Part shown: piece after piece, positions 25,656-35,800 of the stretch
Numbering within the stretch: position 1 is the first letter of the stretch
How the letters are laid out: each line of letters starts with the position of its first letter
The notes under the pieces: model-generated
What the model saw: the letters and a program-made list of their open reading frames with translations, nothing else
What the model was told of the DNA's origin: nothing
Databases searched by the model: none
Made by a program: the position numbers and the translations under genes
Assembly (NCBI GenBank): GCA_910576555.1
Contig: CAJTIY010000001.1
Location: forward strand, 124,001 to 188,000
Direction: 5' to 3'
Source of the DNA: an uncultured Alistipes sp.
GTDB lineage: Bacteria > Bacteroidota > Bacteroidia > Bacteroidales > Rikenellaceae
Length of the DNA stretch: 64,000 nucleotides

Positions 25656-26369
25656 CTATCCGATCCGTTCGATCAGCGCGGGATCGATCGCCGCCGTAGC
25701 CACGGCGGCCACGCCGTCGATCGCCACCACGACTCGTCTGCTGCGCGTTCCGCGCACCTTCATCAGGCGGCCCTCCACACCGGCGAAGGCGCCACCGCAG
25801 ATGCGGACCCGATCGCCGCAGCGCCACTCGGCGCATGCCGCCTGCACGAACATCGTCCGTTCGTCGTCGCTGCCCGCCACCGCGATGAAGTGGCGCATCT
25901 GCTCTTCGGGCACCACCACGGGCGTCGCACGTCCCTCCTCGCGCCGCATCAGGTACTGCAGATAGGTGAGCGACTCCTTCAGCGCCCGAATCCCTGCGGC
26001 ATCGGTCCGCACGAAGATCAGGTTGTGTACGGCCGGCACGCGGCGTCGCACCTTCCGGCGACCCGCGGTCCGCTCTTCCCAGCGCATCGGCACGAAACAT
26101 CGCACCCCGGCGTCGTCCAGCGCCGCCTTCGCCTTCATCGAGCGATTGTACACCGCACTCATCGCCCACCAGCATGCCGTGTCGGCCCCCGGTGCCGTTT
26201 CCGGCGGGCAGGACGTCCGACCGCACTCCGGCGCGCAATCGGACTCCGACAGCTCGTCGCATCCCGCACCGACCGACGCCGCAACGCCGGGCGCGGCATA
26301 TCCGGAATCGATTCCCGTCGCCCTCTCAGCGTCGCCTCTGTCTGTCTGTTTACTCCTCGGGACGGACAT
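25656..26369 (-). CDS. UpxY-family NusG-like transcription antiterminator
   Basis: A 237-residue protein. The NusG N-terminal domain begins near residue 65 (CWWAMSAVYNRSMKAKAAL, RCFVPMRWEER) and a C-terminal KOW-like region follows (CGDRVRICGGAFAGVEGRLMKV). UpxY proteins in Bacteroides let RNA polymerase read through terminators in the leader of their own polysaccharide operon. The first ~64 residues, rich in Ala, Gly, Cys and charged residues, are not part of the usual fold. The start at 26369 overlaps the upstream dehydratase gene by 20 bases; a later start is possible but no ATG precedes the Trp-Trp of the domain. Here it is the second gene, whereas upxY normally comes first. Confidence 0.8.
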   Translation of the reverse strand: MSVPRSKQTDRGDAERATGIDSGYAAPGVAASVGAGCDELSESDCAPECGRTSCPPETAPGADTACWWAMSAVYNRSMKAKAALDDAGVRCFVPMRWEERTAGRRKVRRRVPAVHNLIFVRTDAAGIRALKESLTYLQYLMRREEGRATPVVVPEEQMRHFIAVAGSDDERTMFVQAACAEWRCGDRVRICGGAFAGVEGRLMKVRGTRSRRVVVAIDGVAAVATAAIDPALIERIG

Positions 26370-28284
26370 CGAATTTCGCGAAATCCGAGTTCTGCGACTT
26401 GAATTCGGGAACGATCGTCTTCATCAGCCGCACCGTGCCCGGCACATCCACGCTGCGGGCCAGCTCCTCCAGACGAACGACCGCCTGCTCGGCCTCGGCG
26501 TAGTCGTACTGACGCACTTTGGCGATGCGGATCTTCTCGTGCGGTGTCGGCAGCGTATTCTCGTCGTTAGCCAACACCTCCTCGTAGAGTTTCTCGCCCG
26601 GACGCAAGCCCGTATATGCGATTTCGATCTCTTCGCCGACCCGGAAGCCGGCCAGTTCGATCATGCGTTTGGCCAACGCGGCGATCTTCACCGATTCGCC
26701 CATGTCGAAGACGAAAATCTGGTTGCCCGTCGACATCGACGCGGCCTCCATCACCAGACGGCACGCCTCGGGAATCGTCATGAAGTAGCGCGTGATGTCG
26801 GGATGCGTCACCGTCACCGGTCCGCCCTTCTCGATCTGCTCGCGGAAGCGGGGGATTACCGAGCCGTTCGAACCGAGGACGTTGCCGAAGCGCGTCGTCA
26901 CGAAGCGCGTAACGCCCTCCGCCTTGCCCTCGGCGATGGCCTGTCCGAGCGACTGCACGTAGATCTCGGCCAGACGCTTCGAGGCCCCCATCACGTTGGT
27001 GGGATTGACCGCCTTGTCGGTCGAAATCATAACCATCTTCTCGACGCCGTAGCGCAGGCAGAAGTCGGCGACGTTGCGCGTGCCCGCCACGTTGACCAGC
27101 ACGGCCTCGCAGGGGTTCTCCTCCATCAACGGCACGTGCTTGTAGGCTGCGGCATGGAACACCACCTGCGGACGGAACGTGCGGAACAGGTAGTCGAGAC
27201 GCGCCGGATTGCGTACATCGCCGATCACCGGGATGAACCGCAACCCCTTGAAACGCTCCTCGAGCTCGAGCCGGATGTTGTGCATCGGCGTCTCGGCATT
27301 GTCGAACAGGATCAGCCGCTCGGGTTCGAAAGCCGTCAGCTGGCGGCAAAGCTCCGAACCGATGGAGCCGGCGGCACCCGTCACCAGAATCGTCTTGCCG
27401 CGCAGGTTGCGGCCGATTTCGTCGAGCGAAATACGGATCTCGGGACGGCCCAGCAGGTCCTCGATCTTGATCTCGCGGACGTTCTGTTTCATCAGCTTGC
27501 CGTCGATCACCTCGTCGATGGGCGGTGCGATCAGCACCTGAATGCCGGCATCGGTGCAATAGCGGATCAGCCGCTCGCGCTCGCTCTGGGCATCGTCGTA
27601 GGAGGCGAAGAGCACGGCATCGAGATCGACCTTGTCGAGCAGATAGGCGATGCTCTCGCGGTTTTCGAAGTAGTAGACCTGTTTATCGGCCACCGTATAG
27701 TTCTTGAACCGGGGTCCGAAGGTAAGGAAGCCCACGATGCGGTAGTGGGGCGAATTCTGCAGGCGCAGCGTCAGCGCCGTCGACTTGTCGCCGACGCCGT
27801 AGACCAGCACGCGCTTGGTATTGTGTTTCTTGAGCAGCCGCGACTTGATGACGTCGTGCAGGGCGATCATCACCAGACGCAGGGCGATGAGCGCGAAGAG
27901 CGTCAGCAGCGCATCCATCAGCAGGCCGGCCTGCACGGCTTCGATGCCGCCCGCGAGTCTCGGCCAGAGATTGATGCAGATCCATACGATGCACTCTTTG
28001 GCGACGACCGCAGCCCCGAGCTTCCAGATCTCGCGCAGCGTCGTGTGGCGGATGACCGATCGGAACGTACGGAACAGGCAGAAAGCCAACATGCTGGCGA
28101 CGGCCGAAAGGACGATCAGCGCTGCGCCGTACCGCAGCGTGGTGACGAACGACACGGGAACGAGACGCCCGACGATCAGATAGGTGAAGAGCGTCGCCAA
28201 CGCCGAAGCAACGGTGTCGAGCGCCAGAATGAGCCACGACGAGAAGTATCGATGCAATCCGAGGTGCCGGAAGAGTTGCTGCAT
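26350..28284 (-). CDS. FlaA1/CapD/WbpM-type UDP-GlcNAc 4,6-dehydratase, membrane-anchored
   Basis: A 644-residue protein with four N-terminal membrane segments (within residues 15-145), a first Rossmann-like domain (RVLVYGVGDKS near 163) and a C-terminal short-chain dehydrogenase domain with VTGAAGSIGSELCRQL near 285, HAAAYKHVPLMEENP near 357, and the active-site segment STDKAVNPTNVMGASKR near 400. Enzymes of this form (PglF, WbpM, CapD) make UDP-4-keto-6-deoxy-HexNAc for surface glycans. First gene of the operon, with a full promoter 68-98 bases upstream; upxY overlaps its 3' end. Confidence 0.9.
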   Translation of the reverse strand: MQQLFRHLGLHRYFSSWLILALDTVASALATLFTYLIVGRLVPVSFVTTLRYGAALIVLSAVASMLAFCLFRTFRSVIRHTTLREIWKLGAAVVAKECIVWICINLWPRLAGGIEAVQAGLLMDALLTLFALIALRLVMIALHDVIKSRLLKKHNTKRVLVYGVGDKSTALTLRLQNSPHYRIVGFLTFGPRFKNYTVADKQVYYFENRESIAYLLDKVDLDAVLFASYDDAQSERERLIRYCTDAGIQVLIAPPIDEVIDGKLMKQNVREIKIEDLLGRPEIRISLDEIGRNLRGKTILVTGAAGSIGSELCRQLTAFEPERLILFDNAETPMHNIRLELEERFKGLRFIPVIGDVRNPARLDYLFRTFRPQVVFHAAAYKHVPLMEENPCEAVLVNVAGTRNVADFCLRYGVEKMVMISTDKAVNPTNVMGASKRLAEIYVQSLGQAIAEGKAEGVTRFVTTRFGNVLGSNGSVIPRFREQIEKGGPVTVTHPDITRYFMTIPEACRLVMEAASMSTGNQIFVFDMGESVKIAALAKRMIELAGFRVGEEIEIAYTGLRPGEKLYEEVLANDENTLPTPHEKIRIAKVRQYDYAEAEQAVVRLEELARSVDVPGTVRLMKTIVPEFKSQNSDFAKFDVRPEE

Positions 28285-28351
28285 AAAACGCTATTTTAGG
28301 TCGATCGAAGTTTCAGGACACGATGAATCCGCCCTCCGCGAAGGACGACCA

Positions 28352-28382
28352 CAAAATTAGGTATTATTTTCCATCCGGACAA
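28352..28382 (-). promoter_or_regulatory. Promoter (TTG-N20-TAATTTTG) of the sugar operon
   Basis: On the minus strand TTG at 28382-28380, twenty bases, then TAATTTTG at 28359-28352, an exact -7 match. The expected leader to the ATG at 28284 is about 60 bases, short compared with classical Upx-regulated capsule leaders. Confidence 0.65.
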
Positions 28383-28499
28383 GTTTTTCACCGGAAAACG
28401 TCCGCGTCGCACAACAATCTGACCGACAAGACAATAAGGCAGCGGAGGCCCTCCCCGAAGGGAGAATCTCCGCCGTCCGTCCCGCAAAGGGACTGTATA

Positions 28500-28525
28500 T
28501 TCCGGGCGCTGCACAGCGCCCGGAA
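28500..28525 (-). terminator. Hairpin after htpG
   Basis: Perfect 12-bp stem TTCCGGGCGCTG / CAGCGCCCGGAA with a two-base loop, three bases beyond the htpG stop. Very stable, but there is no T-run, so it may act in termination or 3'-end protection. Confidence 0.55.
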
Positions 28526-28528
28526 GCC

Positions 28529-30589
28529 CTATTTTTCGATGAGCGAAATCGACCGCTGGATGAAGTCCGACAGACTCTTGCCCTTCAGCATGCCGTTCGA
28601 CAGCAGCGCGAGGTCGATGATCTGCTTCACGAGGCGGTTCCCGCCGCCGATCTCGCGCAGGCGCGTGTTGCGCTCGTCGCGCAGCGTGACGATCTTCTTC
28701 GAGAGCTCTTCGCGCATCGTGCGCTCCTCGGCCGTGAGCTCCTCCTCCTTCTTATCCCGCGTCACCTCGTCGAAGCGCTTCTCCTCGGCCACGGCGGCAT
28801 CGATCTTCTTGGTGATCGACTTGAGCTTGTCGCCGTAGGCCTTCTCGGCATCGGCGAGGATGTCGGCGACGATGGGGTGGTTGCCGTTGACGGCCACCGT
28901 GAAGTTGTCGGGCATCTGACCGTAGAACTGGCTCATGCCCCCGCCGCCCGTCGCGGCCATCTCCTTCATGCGGCGCATGAACTCATTCTGCGTGATCACC
29001 ACGGGAGCGTCGCAGGGCGCCATCGCCTCGAACGAGATCGTATAGCGGATCTTATCGTCGACGGGCATCTGGCTCTCGAACACGGGCGTCAACAGCTCCT
29101 GCTGCGCCTCGGTGAGCGACATCTTGAGCTGATCCTCCTTCTGGATCAGCTTGTCAATCACGTCGCTGTCGACGCGCACGAAGCGCACGTCGGTGTGTTT
29201 CGACTCGTACCAGTTGATGTAGTGGCTGTCGAGCGGACCGTTCATCTCCAGCACGTCGTACCCCTTGCCGCGCGCCGCCTCGAGGAAGGCGTGCTTCTCC
29301 TCGGGGTCGTCGACATAGAGGAAGATCACGTTCTTGTTCTTGTCGGTCTGCTGCTCCTTCACCAGAGCGGTGTACTCCTCCGGCGTGCGGTACTCTCCAG
29401 CGACGTTCTTCCAGAGCATGAAGCCGGCGGCCTTCTCGGCGAACTTCTCGTCGGTGAGGATGCCGTACTGGATGAAGATCTTCAGATCGTCCCACTTCGA
29501 CTCGTAGTCGGCACGCATCGTCGTGAAGAGCTCGTGGAGCCGGTCGGCCACCTTGCGGGTGATGTAGCCGGCGATCTTCTTCACGTTCGAGTCGCTCTGC
29601 AGGTAGCTGCGCGAGACGTTGAGCGGAATGTCGGGCGAGTCGATCACGCCATGCAGCAGCGTAAGGTACTCCGGCACGATGCCCTCGACCTGATCGGTCA
29701 CGTAGACCTGATTCGAATAGAGCTGGATGCGGTTCTTCTGGATCTCGAAGTTGTTGCGGATCTTCGGGAAGTAGAGGATGCCCGTGAGGTGGAACGGATA
29801 GTCGATGTTGAGGTGGATCGAAAAGAGCGGCTCCTCGCCCACGGGGTAGAGCTCGCGGTAGAACTCCTTGTACTGCTCCTCGGTGATCTCCGACGGCTTG
29901 CGGGTCCAGAGGGGCTCCACGTCGTTGATCACGTTGTCCTTCTCCGTGTCGACATATTTGCCGTCCTTCCACTCCTTAACCTTGCCGAAGGCGATCGGCA
30001 CGGGCAGGAAGCGGCAGTATTTCTTCAGCAGCCCCTCGATCTTCGCCTCGTCGGCATACTCGGCCGCATCCTCCGAGAGGTGCAGCACGATCGTTGTGCC
30101 GCGGTCGTGCGCCTCGTCTGTCTCCTCCATCTCGAACTCGGGCGTACCCGTGCAGCTCCAGTGCACGGTCTTCGCCCCCTCGCGGAACGAGCGGGTGATG
30201 ATCTCGACGCGGTCCGAGACCATGAACGCCGAATAGAATCCCAGACCGAAATGTCCGATGATCGACTGGTTCTTGTACTTCTCCATGAACTCCTCGGCGC
30301 CCGAGAAGGCGATCTGGTTGATGTAGCGGTCGACCTCCTCGACCGTCATGCCCACGCCGCGGTCGGTCACCGTCAGCGTGCGGGCCTCCTTATCCGCGAA
30401 GACGCGGATCGTCAGATCGCCCAGTTCGCCCTTCGCCTCGCCGATCGAAGCGTAGGTCTTGAGCTTCTGCGTAGCGTCCACCGCATTGGAAATCAGCTCG
30501 CGGAGGAAGATTTCGTGCTCCGAATAGAGGAATTTCTTGATGACGGGGAAGATGTTCTCCGTCGTTACTCCGATTTTACCGTTTTTCAT
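28529..30589 (-). CDS. htpG: Molecular chaperone HtpG (Hsp90)
   Basis: A 686-residue bacterial Hsp90 ATPase. The N-terminal GHKL domain shows FLRELISNAVDATQKL (near residue 28), VTDRGVGMTVEEV near 85, SIIGHFGLGFYSAFMVSD near 120 and a GTTIVLHL strand; middle and C-terminal domains are complete. It assists folding of client proteins in the cytosol. The ATG at 30589 (MKNGKIGVTTENIFP) matches the family start; an upstream ATG at 30616 would add nine residues. No other gene in its transcript. Confidence 0.95.
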   Translation of the reverse strand: MKNGKIGVTTENIFPVIKKFLYSEHEIFLRELISNAVDATQKLKTYASIGEAKGELGDLTIRVFADKEARTLTVTDRGVGMTVEEVDRYINQIAFSGAEEFMEKYKNQSIIGHFGLGFYSAFMVSDRVEIITRSFREGAKTVHWSCTGTPEFEMEETDEAHDRGTTIVLHLSEDAAEYADEAKIEGLLKKYCRFLPVPIAFGKVKEWKDGKYVDTEKDNVINDVEPLWTRKPSEITEEQYKEFYRELYPVGEEPLFSIHLNIDYPFHLTGILYFPKIRNNFEIQKNRIQLYSNQVYVTDQVEGIVPEYLTLLHGVIDSPDIPLNVSRSYLQSDSNVKKIAGYITRKVADRLHELFTTMRADYESKWDDLKIFIQYGILTDEKFAEKAAGFMLWKNVAGEYRTPEEYTALVKEQQTDKNKNVIFLYVDDPEEKHAFLEAARGKGYDVLEMNGPLDSHYINWYESKHTDVRFVRVDSDVIDKLIQKEDQLKMSLTEAQQELLTPVFESQMPVDDKIRYTISFEAMAPCDAPVVITQNEFMRRMKEMAATGGGGMSQFYGQMPDNFTVAVNGNHPIVADILADAEKAYGDKLKSITKKIDAAVAEEKRFDEVTRDKKEEELTAEERTMREELSKKIVTLRDERNTRLREIGGGNRLVKQIIDLALLSNGMLKGKSLSDFIQRSISLIEK

Positions 30590-30693
30590 CGTATATGGCG
30601 TTTGTTCGTTGTTCATAAACCGTAAAGCGATGCAACAAACGGTATGCCAACACTCTGCATCTGCCAAAATGACAGACGCGACTGACAGATGGC

Positions 30694-30724
30694 TTGTCCG
30701 GACGAAAAAAATGCACTATCTTGG
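30694..30724 (+). promoter_or_regulatory. Promoter (TTG-N20-TATCTTGG) for the nitroreductase
   Basis: TTG at 30694-30696, twenty bases, then TATCTTGG at 30717-30724 (one mismatch to TAnnTTTG). The box ends 23 bases before the chosen ATG, leaving a short leader, which also argues against starts further upstream. Confidence 0.6.
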
Positions 30725-30747
30725 CGCTCTCGAAAACCTCTACGCTT

Positions 30748-31266
30748 ATGGATTTTCACACGCTGGCGAAAAAGCGGTATGCCTGCCGCAAATACACCTC
30801 CGCGAAGGTCGGACGCGAAGAGCTCGACCGCATCCTCGAAGCGGGGCGCATCGCCCCTACGGGCGCCAACCGACAGCCGCAGCGGCTCCTTGTCGTACAG
30901 TCCGACGAGGGTCTCGCGAAGCTGGCCCGCTGCGCCCGCGACTTCGGCGCTCCCTGCGCCGTGATCGTCTGCGCCGACACGACCGAGGCGTGGACGCGGC
31001 GCTACGACGGCAAGACGATCGGCGACATCGACGCCACGATCGTCACCGACCACATGATGCTGGCGGCCGCATCGCTCGACCTCGACACGCTGTGGGTCTG
31101 CGCCTTCGACCCTGCGGCGCTGAGCCGTGAGTTCGCCATACCCGAAGGCTGGGAGCCGGTAAATATCCTGCTGATCGGCTACGGCGCCGACACACCGGCC
31201 TCGCCCGAACGGCATGCCAAGACCCGCAAGCCGCTCGCCGCGACGACCTTCTTCGAACGGTTCTGA
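30748..31266 (+). CDS. Nitroreductase family protein
   Basis: A 172-residue FMN-dependent oxidoreductase. It begins MDFHTLAKKRYACRKYT, where the RYACRKY segment binds FMN phosphate, followed by RIAPTGANRQPQRLLVV, DHMMLAAASLDLDTLWVCAFD and PVNILLIGYG, all family landmarks. It reduces quinone-, flavin- or nitro-type compounds using NAD(P)H; the natural substrate is unknown. The frame is open 54 bases further upstream, but the promoter lies there, so I start at 30748. Confidence 0.9.
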   Translation: MDFHTLAKKRYACRKYTSAKVGREELDRILEAGRIAPTGANRQPQRLLVVQSDEGLAKLARCARDFGAPCAVIVCADTTEAWTRRYDGKTIGDIDATIVTDHMMLAAASLDLDTLWVCAFDPAALSREFAIPEGWEPVNILLIGYGADTPASPERHAKTRKPLAATTFFERF

Positions 31267-31285
31267 TCCCCACGCAGACAAACGA

Positions 31286-31320
31286 ACGAGGCTGCCCGAC
31301 CTTCCGTACGGCAGCCTCGT
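31286..31320. terminator. Hairpin between convergent nitroreductase and aldose epimerase genes
   Basis: Perfect 11-bp stem ACGAGGCTGCC / GGCAGCCTCGT, 13-base loop, placed between two convergent stops. No T-run on either side. Confidence 0.5.
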
Positions 31321-31338
31321 CCGTATATTCGGGTCCGC

Positions 31339-32331
31339 TTAACGAGCCCAGAGGCGGAACTTCATCGCGAACTTCCCGCCCGGCTCGATCCAGCGGAATC
31401 CGGCCGCCGCAGGATCGGGCGCATTCGGCGCATCGGTCGTCCACGACTGCGGCTCGGGACAGCAGTAGGGCACCTGCCCGCCGTTGTTCCAGATCGTCCA
31501 ATAGGTCGTCGCCCCGTCCGCTTCGTAGAAAGTCCGCACACCCATGCGGCGGTTCTCGACCGTCGCGCCGCGGAACGGCCGGCCGTCGACCTCGATCTCG
31601 CGCACGGTGAATCCCGCCTCGATCGGAGCGCAGCCGGTCACCTGCAGTCCGCCCTCGCGCAGCTGCGCGAAGCGCTCCGAAAGGGGAAGAAGCCGTCCCG
31701 TAGGCAGGTTGCGCTCGTCGAGCTCGACCTGCCTGCCGACCGCCGCGCGCATCACATAGTCGCCCGGCTCGCCGCCGGCGAAGGGCACCATCAGCGGCGT
31801 ATGGAATCCCACGCCGACCGGCATGTTCCGGTCGCTGCGGTTGAAGAAGACCGTCTCCTGCTCGAGTCCCTCGGCCGTCAGCCGGAAAATCATCTTGCAC
31901 TTGAACTCGTGGGGAAAGTCGCGGAAGACGGCGTCGCTCGCCGCATTGGCGTAGTAGCGGCACTCGATGAATACCTCCTCGTCGTTCTCCCATGCCTTCG
32001 ACACGGCGAAAGGCTGGCTCTTGAGGTTTCCGTGGTGGTAGTTCCGCTCTTTGGCGATGGTGATGGGAAAGCGGTAGGTGCGCCCTTCGAAGGTATAGCA
32101 GCCGTCCCCGATGCGGTTGGGCGGGAAGAGCACCGGCAACCCGAACACGTGCGGACGTCCCCTGAAGGTTTCGATCTCGTCCGCCGCAGGGGTGCGCAGG
32201 ATCTCGACGCTCAACCCCTTATGGGCCAGCCGGATCAGATTGGCACCCACCGAGGGCACGAGCATCGCCTCGTACTCGCCCTTCGAAAAAACCACGGCCG
32301 GCAGGCCGTGGTAGTCGATCGTTCGCAGCAT
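31339..32331 (-). CDS. Aldose 1-epimerase family protein
   Basis: A 330-residue galactose-mutarotase-like beta-sandwich protein. Landmarks: MLVPSVGANLIRLAHKG near the N-terminus, FGLPVLFPPNRIGDG, GNLKSQPFAV (where GalM-type enzymes carry a conserved His, here HHGNLK) and VGVGFHTPLMVPFAG. It may interconvert anomers of aldoses or hexose-6-phosphates; the substrate is not evident. It follows trx with a four-base gap, so the two form an operon. Confidence 0.85.
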   Translation of the reverse strand: MLRTIDYHGLPAVVFSKGEYEAMLVPSVGANLIRLAHKGLSVEILRTPAADEIETFRGRPHVFGLPVLFPPNRIGDGCYTFEGRTYRFPITIAKERNYHHGNLKSQPFAVSKAWENDEEVFIECRYYANAASDAVFRDFPHEFKCKMIFRLTAEGLEQETVFFNRSDRNMPVGVGFHTPLMVPFAGGEPGDYVMRAAVGRQVELDERNLPTGRLLPLSERFAQLREGGLQVTGCAPIEAGFTVREIEVDGRPFRGATVENRRMGVRTFYEADGATTYWTIWNNGGQVPYCCPEPQSWTTDAPNAPDPAAAGFRWIEPGGKFAMKFRLWAR

Positions 32332-32335
32332 CGCG

Positions 32336-32650
32336 TCAGAACAGTTTGTCGAGTTTCTCCTTCAGGGCCTCCTTCGAGGTCGCGCCGACCTGCTTGTCGA
32401 CGAGCTGACCGCCCTTGAGGAAGACGATGGTCGGGATGTTGCGCACGCCGAACTTCATCGTGATCGTGTCGTTCTCCTCGACGTCGCATTTGCCGATGAT
32501 GGCGCGGCCCTCGTACTCGGCGGCCAGTTCGTCCACGATCGGCGACATCATGCGGCAGGGGCCGCACCACTCCGCCCAGAAATCGATCACTACGGGCTGC
32601 TCCGAGGCGAGCAGCTGCTCAAAATTCTCCTTGTTAATCGCTAAAGCCAT
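32336..32650 (-). CDS. trxA: Thioredoxin
   Basis: A 104-residue thioredoxin with the active site WAEWCGPCRMMSP (residues 25-37) and the cis-proline in VRNIPTIVFLKGG. It reduces protein disulfides in the cytoplasm. The start at 32650 (MALAINKENF) gives the standard length; an upstream in-frame start would add an unlikely MNVFLLNTIDS extension. It has its own -7 box upstream. Confidence 0.95.
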   Translation of the reverse strand: MALAINKENFEQLLASEQPVVIDFWAEWCGPCRMMSPIVDELAAEYEGRAIIGKCDVEENDTITMKFGVRNIPTIVFLKGGQLVDKQVGATSKEALKEKLDKLF

Positions 32651-32739
32651 ACTATCAATTGTATTAAGTAAAAAAACGTTCATTTTCCAATCCGCACAGC
32701 TGCCGTCGCGGCCGCGCGACCGGCTCCGCACGCTCCCCG

Positions 32740-32747
32740 CAAAGGTA
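32740..32747 (-). promoter_or_regulatory. -7 promoter box (TACCTTTG) for trx-galM
   Basis: Exact TAnnTTTG on the minus strand, about 90 bases before the thioredoxin start. No recognisable -33 element. Confidence 0.5.
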
Positions 32748-32807
32748 GGCCCTTCGCAGCGCTGCCGCACGGAGCTCTTTTCGCCTTACGGCAAATTCGT
32801 TGCCGAA

Positions 32808-35800
32808 CTACGATCCGATCGTGTAGCGGATCTCGTTCGCATCGAGGTAGTCGACGAGCGTCGACGTAAGGCTCACCTTGTGGCTCTTCGAAAAGAGCCG
32901 CACCGAGACGCCCGCCTCCGGATCGTACACGAGGAGCCGCAGCAGCGTATCGCCCTTCGACGACTTGACACACTTGCGCAGGTCGTCGATGAGCCTCTGC
33001 GTGATCTCGCCCACGGGGAGCTGCAGCACGATTTCGCGAATCATCGTGTCGCGCAGCTCCGACAGCTGCACCATCGAGACGATCTTGAACTCCAGCTCTC
33101 CCGAATCGCGGTAGGGCTTGGGCTGCACCTTGCCGCGGATAAAGAGAAAGTAGTCCTGAAAGAGGTATTTGCGGAAATTCTCGTAATCCTTGCCGAAGAG
33201 CGCGAACTCGTGCGCGCCGTTGTAGTCCTCGAGACGGAACTTGCCCCACGGCTTGCCCGTCTTGGTCATGAGGTTCTGCACCCCGACCACCATACCCGCC
33301 ACAGCGATCTCCTGCCCTTTGAGCGGATCGAGGTTCTCGAGCTCCGAAAGCTGCGTCTTGCACATGTGGTCGATCACCACCTTGTAGTCGTCGAGCGGAT
33401 GGGCCGAGAGGTAGAGGCCGATCATCTCGCGCTCCTTCGCGAGGGTCTCGAGCTGGGTCCAGTCGGCGCAGGCCGGCAGTACGGGGCGCTGTATGTCCAC
33501 ATGTCCGCCGCCCCCGAAGAGGCTCTGCTGGGCGTTGTTCTTCTCGGCCTGAAAGCGCTGGCCGTAACGCATCAGCTGCTCGATGTAGGTCACGCCGCTG
33601 GCATCGCGGGCATCCGCACCGAAGAACTTGCCGCGGTGGAACTCCGTGATCGAATCGAAAGCCCCGGCATAAGCGAGGTTTTCGAGGCATTTGCGGTTGA
33701 CCAATCCGTAGTTGACCCGCTCGATGAAGTCGAACACGTCCTTGAACGGACCGCCCGCATCGCGCTCGGCGATGATGCTCTCCACGGCTCCCTCGCCGAC
33801 GCCCTTCACGGCAGCCAGACCGAAGCGCACGTCGCCCGCGCGGTTGGCCGAGAAGGTGCGCATCGACTCGTTGATGTCGGGTCCAAGCACCTTGATGTCC
33901 ATGCGCTTGCACTCATTCATGTAGATCGTCAGCTGATCCACGTTCGCGAGGTTGCGGCTCAACACCGCCGCCATGTACTCCGACGGGTAGTTGGCCTTGA
34001 GGTAGGCCGTCTGGTAGGCGACCCACGAATAGCACGTAGCATGCGATTTGTTGAAGGCGTAGGAGGCGAACTTCTCCCAGTCGGCCCAGATCTTCTCCAG
34101 CACCTTCGGATCGTGGCCGTTGGCCTGCCCGCCCTTGATGAACTTGGGCTTCAGCGCGTCGAGCTTGTCCTTGAGCTTCTTGCCCATCGCCTTGCGCAGC
34201 GTGTCCGACTCGCCGCGCGTGAAGTTGGCCAAGAGGCGCGACAGCAACATGACCTGCTCCTGATAGACCGTCACGCCGTAGGTGTCCTTCAGGTACTTCT
34301 CCATCACGGGGATGTCGTAGACGATCGGGCTGCGGCCGTGCTTGCGGGCGATGAAGTCGGGGATGTAGTCCATCGGGCCCGGACGATAGAGGGCGTTCAT
34401 CGCGATCAGGTCCTCGAAGGTCGAGGGCTGCAACTCGCGCAGGTATTTCTGCATGCCCGCGGACTCGAACTGGAACGTTCCGACCGTGCGGCCCTCGCCG
34501 TAGAGCTTATAAGTGGCCTTGTCGTCGATGATCGTGAAGTCGTCGATGTCGACCTCGACCCCCTTCGTCTGGCGGATGTTCGCCACCGCATCCTTGATGA
34601 TCGAGAGGGTTTTCAGACCGAGGAAGTCCATCTTGATGAGGCCCGTATCCTCGATCACCGAACCCTCGTACTGCGTCACGAGCATCTTCTCGCCCGTCTC
34701 CTTATCGTCGGCCGTCGATACGGGCACCCAGTCGGTGATGTCGTCGCGGCAGATGATCGTGCCGCAGGCGTGCACGCCCGTGTTGCGGACGTTGCCCTCC
34801 AACATCTTGGCGTAGCGGATCGTATCGCGCAGCACGGGATTGTCCGACTGCTCGGCGGCCTTCAGCTCGGGCACGTAGTCGATGGCGTTCTGCAGGTTGA
34901 GCTTCTTGTCGGGAATCTTGTCCGGCACGAGCTTGCAGAGGCGGTCCGACTCGGCGAGCAGCAGCTTCTGCACGCGCGCGACGTCCTTGATCGCGAGCTT
35001 GGTGGCCATCGTACCGTAGGTGATGATGTGGGCCACCTTCTCCTTGCCGTACTTCTGCGTCACCCAGTTGAGCACGCGGCCGCGGCCGTCGTCGTCGAAG
35101 TCGACGTCGATATCGGGGAGCGAAATACGGTCGGGATTGAGGAAGCGCTCGAACAGCAGGTCGTAGGCAATGGGGTCGATCTGCGTGATTCCGAGGCAGT
35201 AGGCCACGGCCGAACCGGCCGCCGAGCCTCGGCCCGGACCCACCGAGACGTCGAGCTCCTCGCGCGCCGCGCGGATGAAGTCCTGCACGATGAGGAAGTA
35301 GCCCGGGAAACCCATCGTCTTCATGATGTGCAGCTCGAACTTGAGCCGCTCCTCCTGCTCCTCGGTAAGGTGCTCGCCGTAACGCTTATGGGCGCCGATC
35401 ATGGTCAGATGGGCCAGATAGTCGGCCTCGAACTTGATGCGGTAGAGCTTGTCGTAGCCGCCCAGCTTCTCGATCTTCTTGCGGCCCTCCTCCTCCGACA
35501 TCACCACGTTGCCGTTCTCGTCGCGCGTGAATTCGTCGAACAGATCCTGCTCGGTCAGCCGTGCGCGATACTCCTCCTCGGTGCCGAACTCGGCCGGGAT
35601 CTCGAACGTCGGCATGATCGGGGCGTGGTCGATCGAGTAGTGCTCTACGCGGTCGCAGATCGCCACCGTGTTGGCCATCGCCTCGGGATCGCTCTTGCCG
35701 AAGATCGCGGCCATCTCGGCCGTCGTCTTGAGCCACTCCTGCTTCGAGTAGAGCATGCGCTTCGGATCGTCGAGGTCCTTGCCCGTCGAGAGACAGATCA

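Noticed and set aside
22045..28284. A staphylopine-type metallophore locus, suggested by the opine dehydrogenase
   Set aside because: There is no nicotianamine-synthase-like gene, histidine racemase or metal ABC transporter; the neighbours are sugar-nucleotide enzymes.
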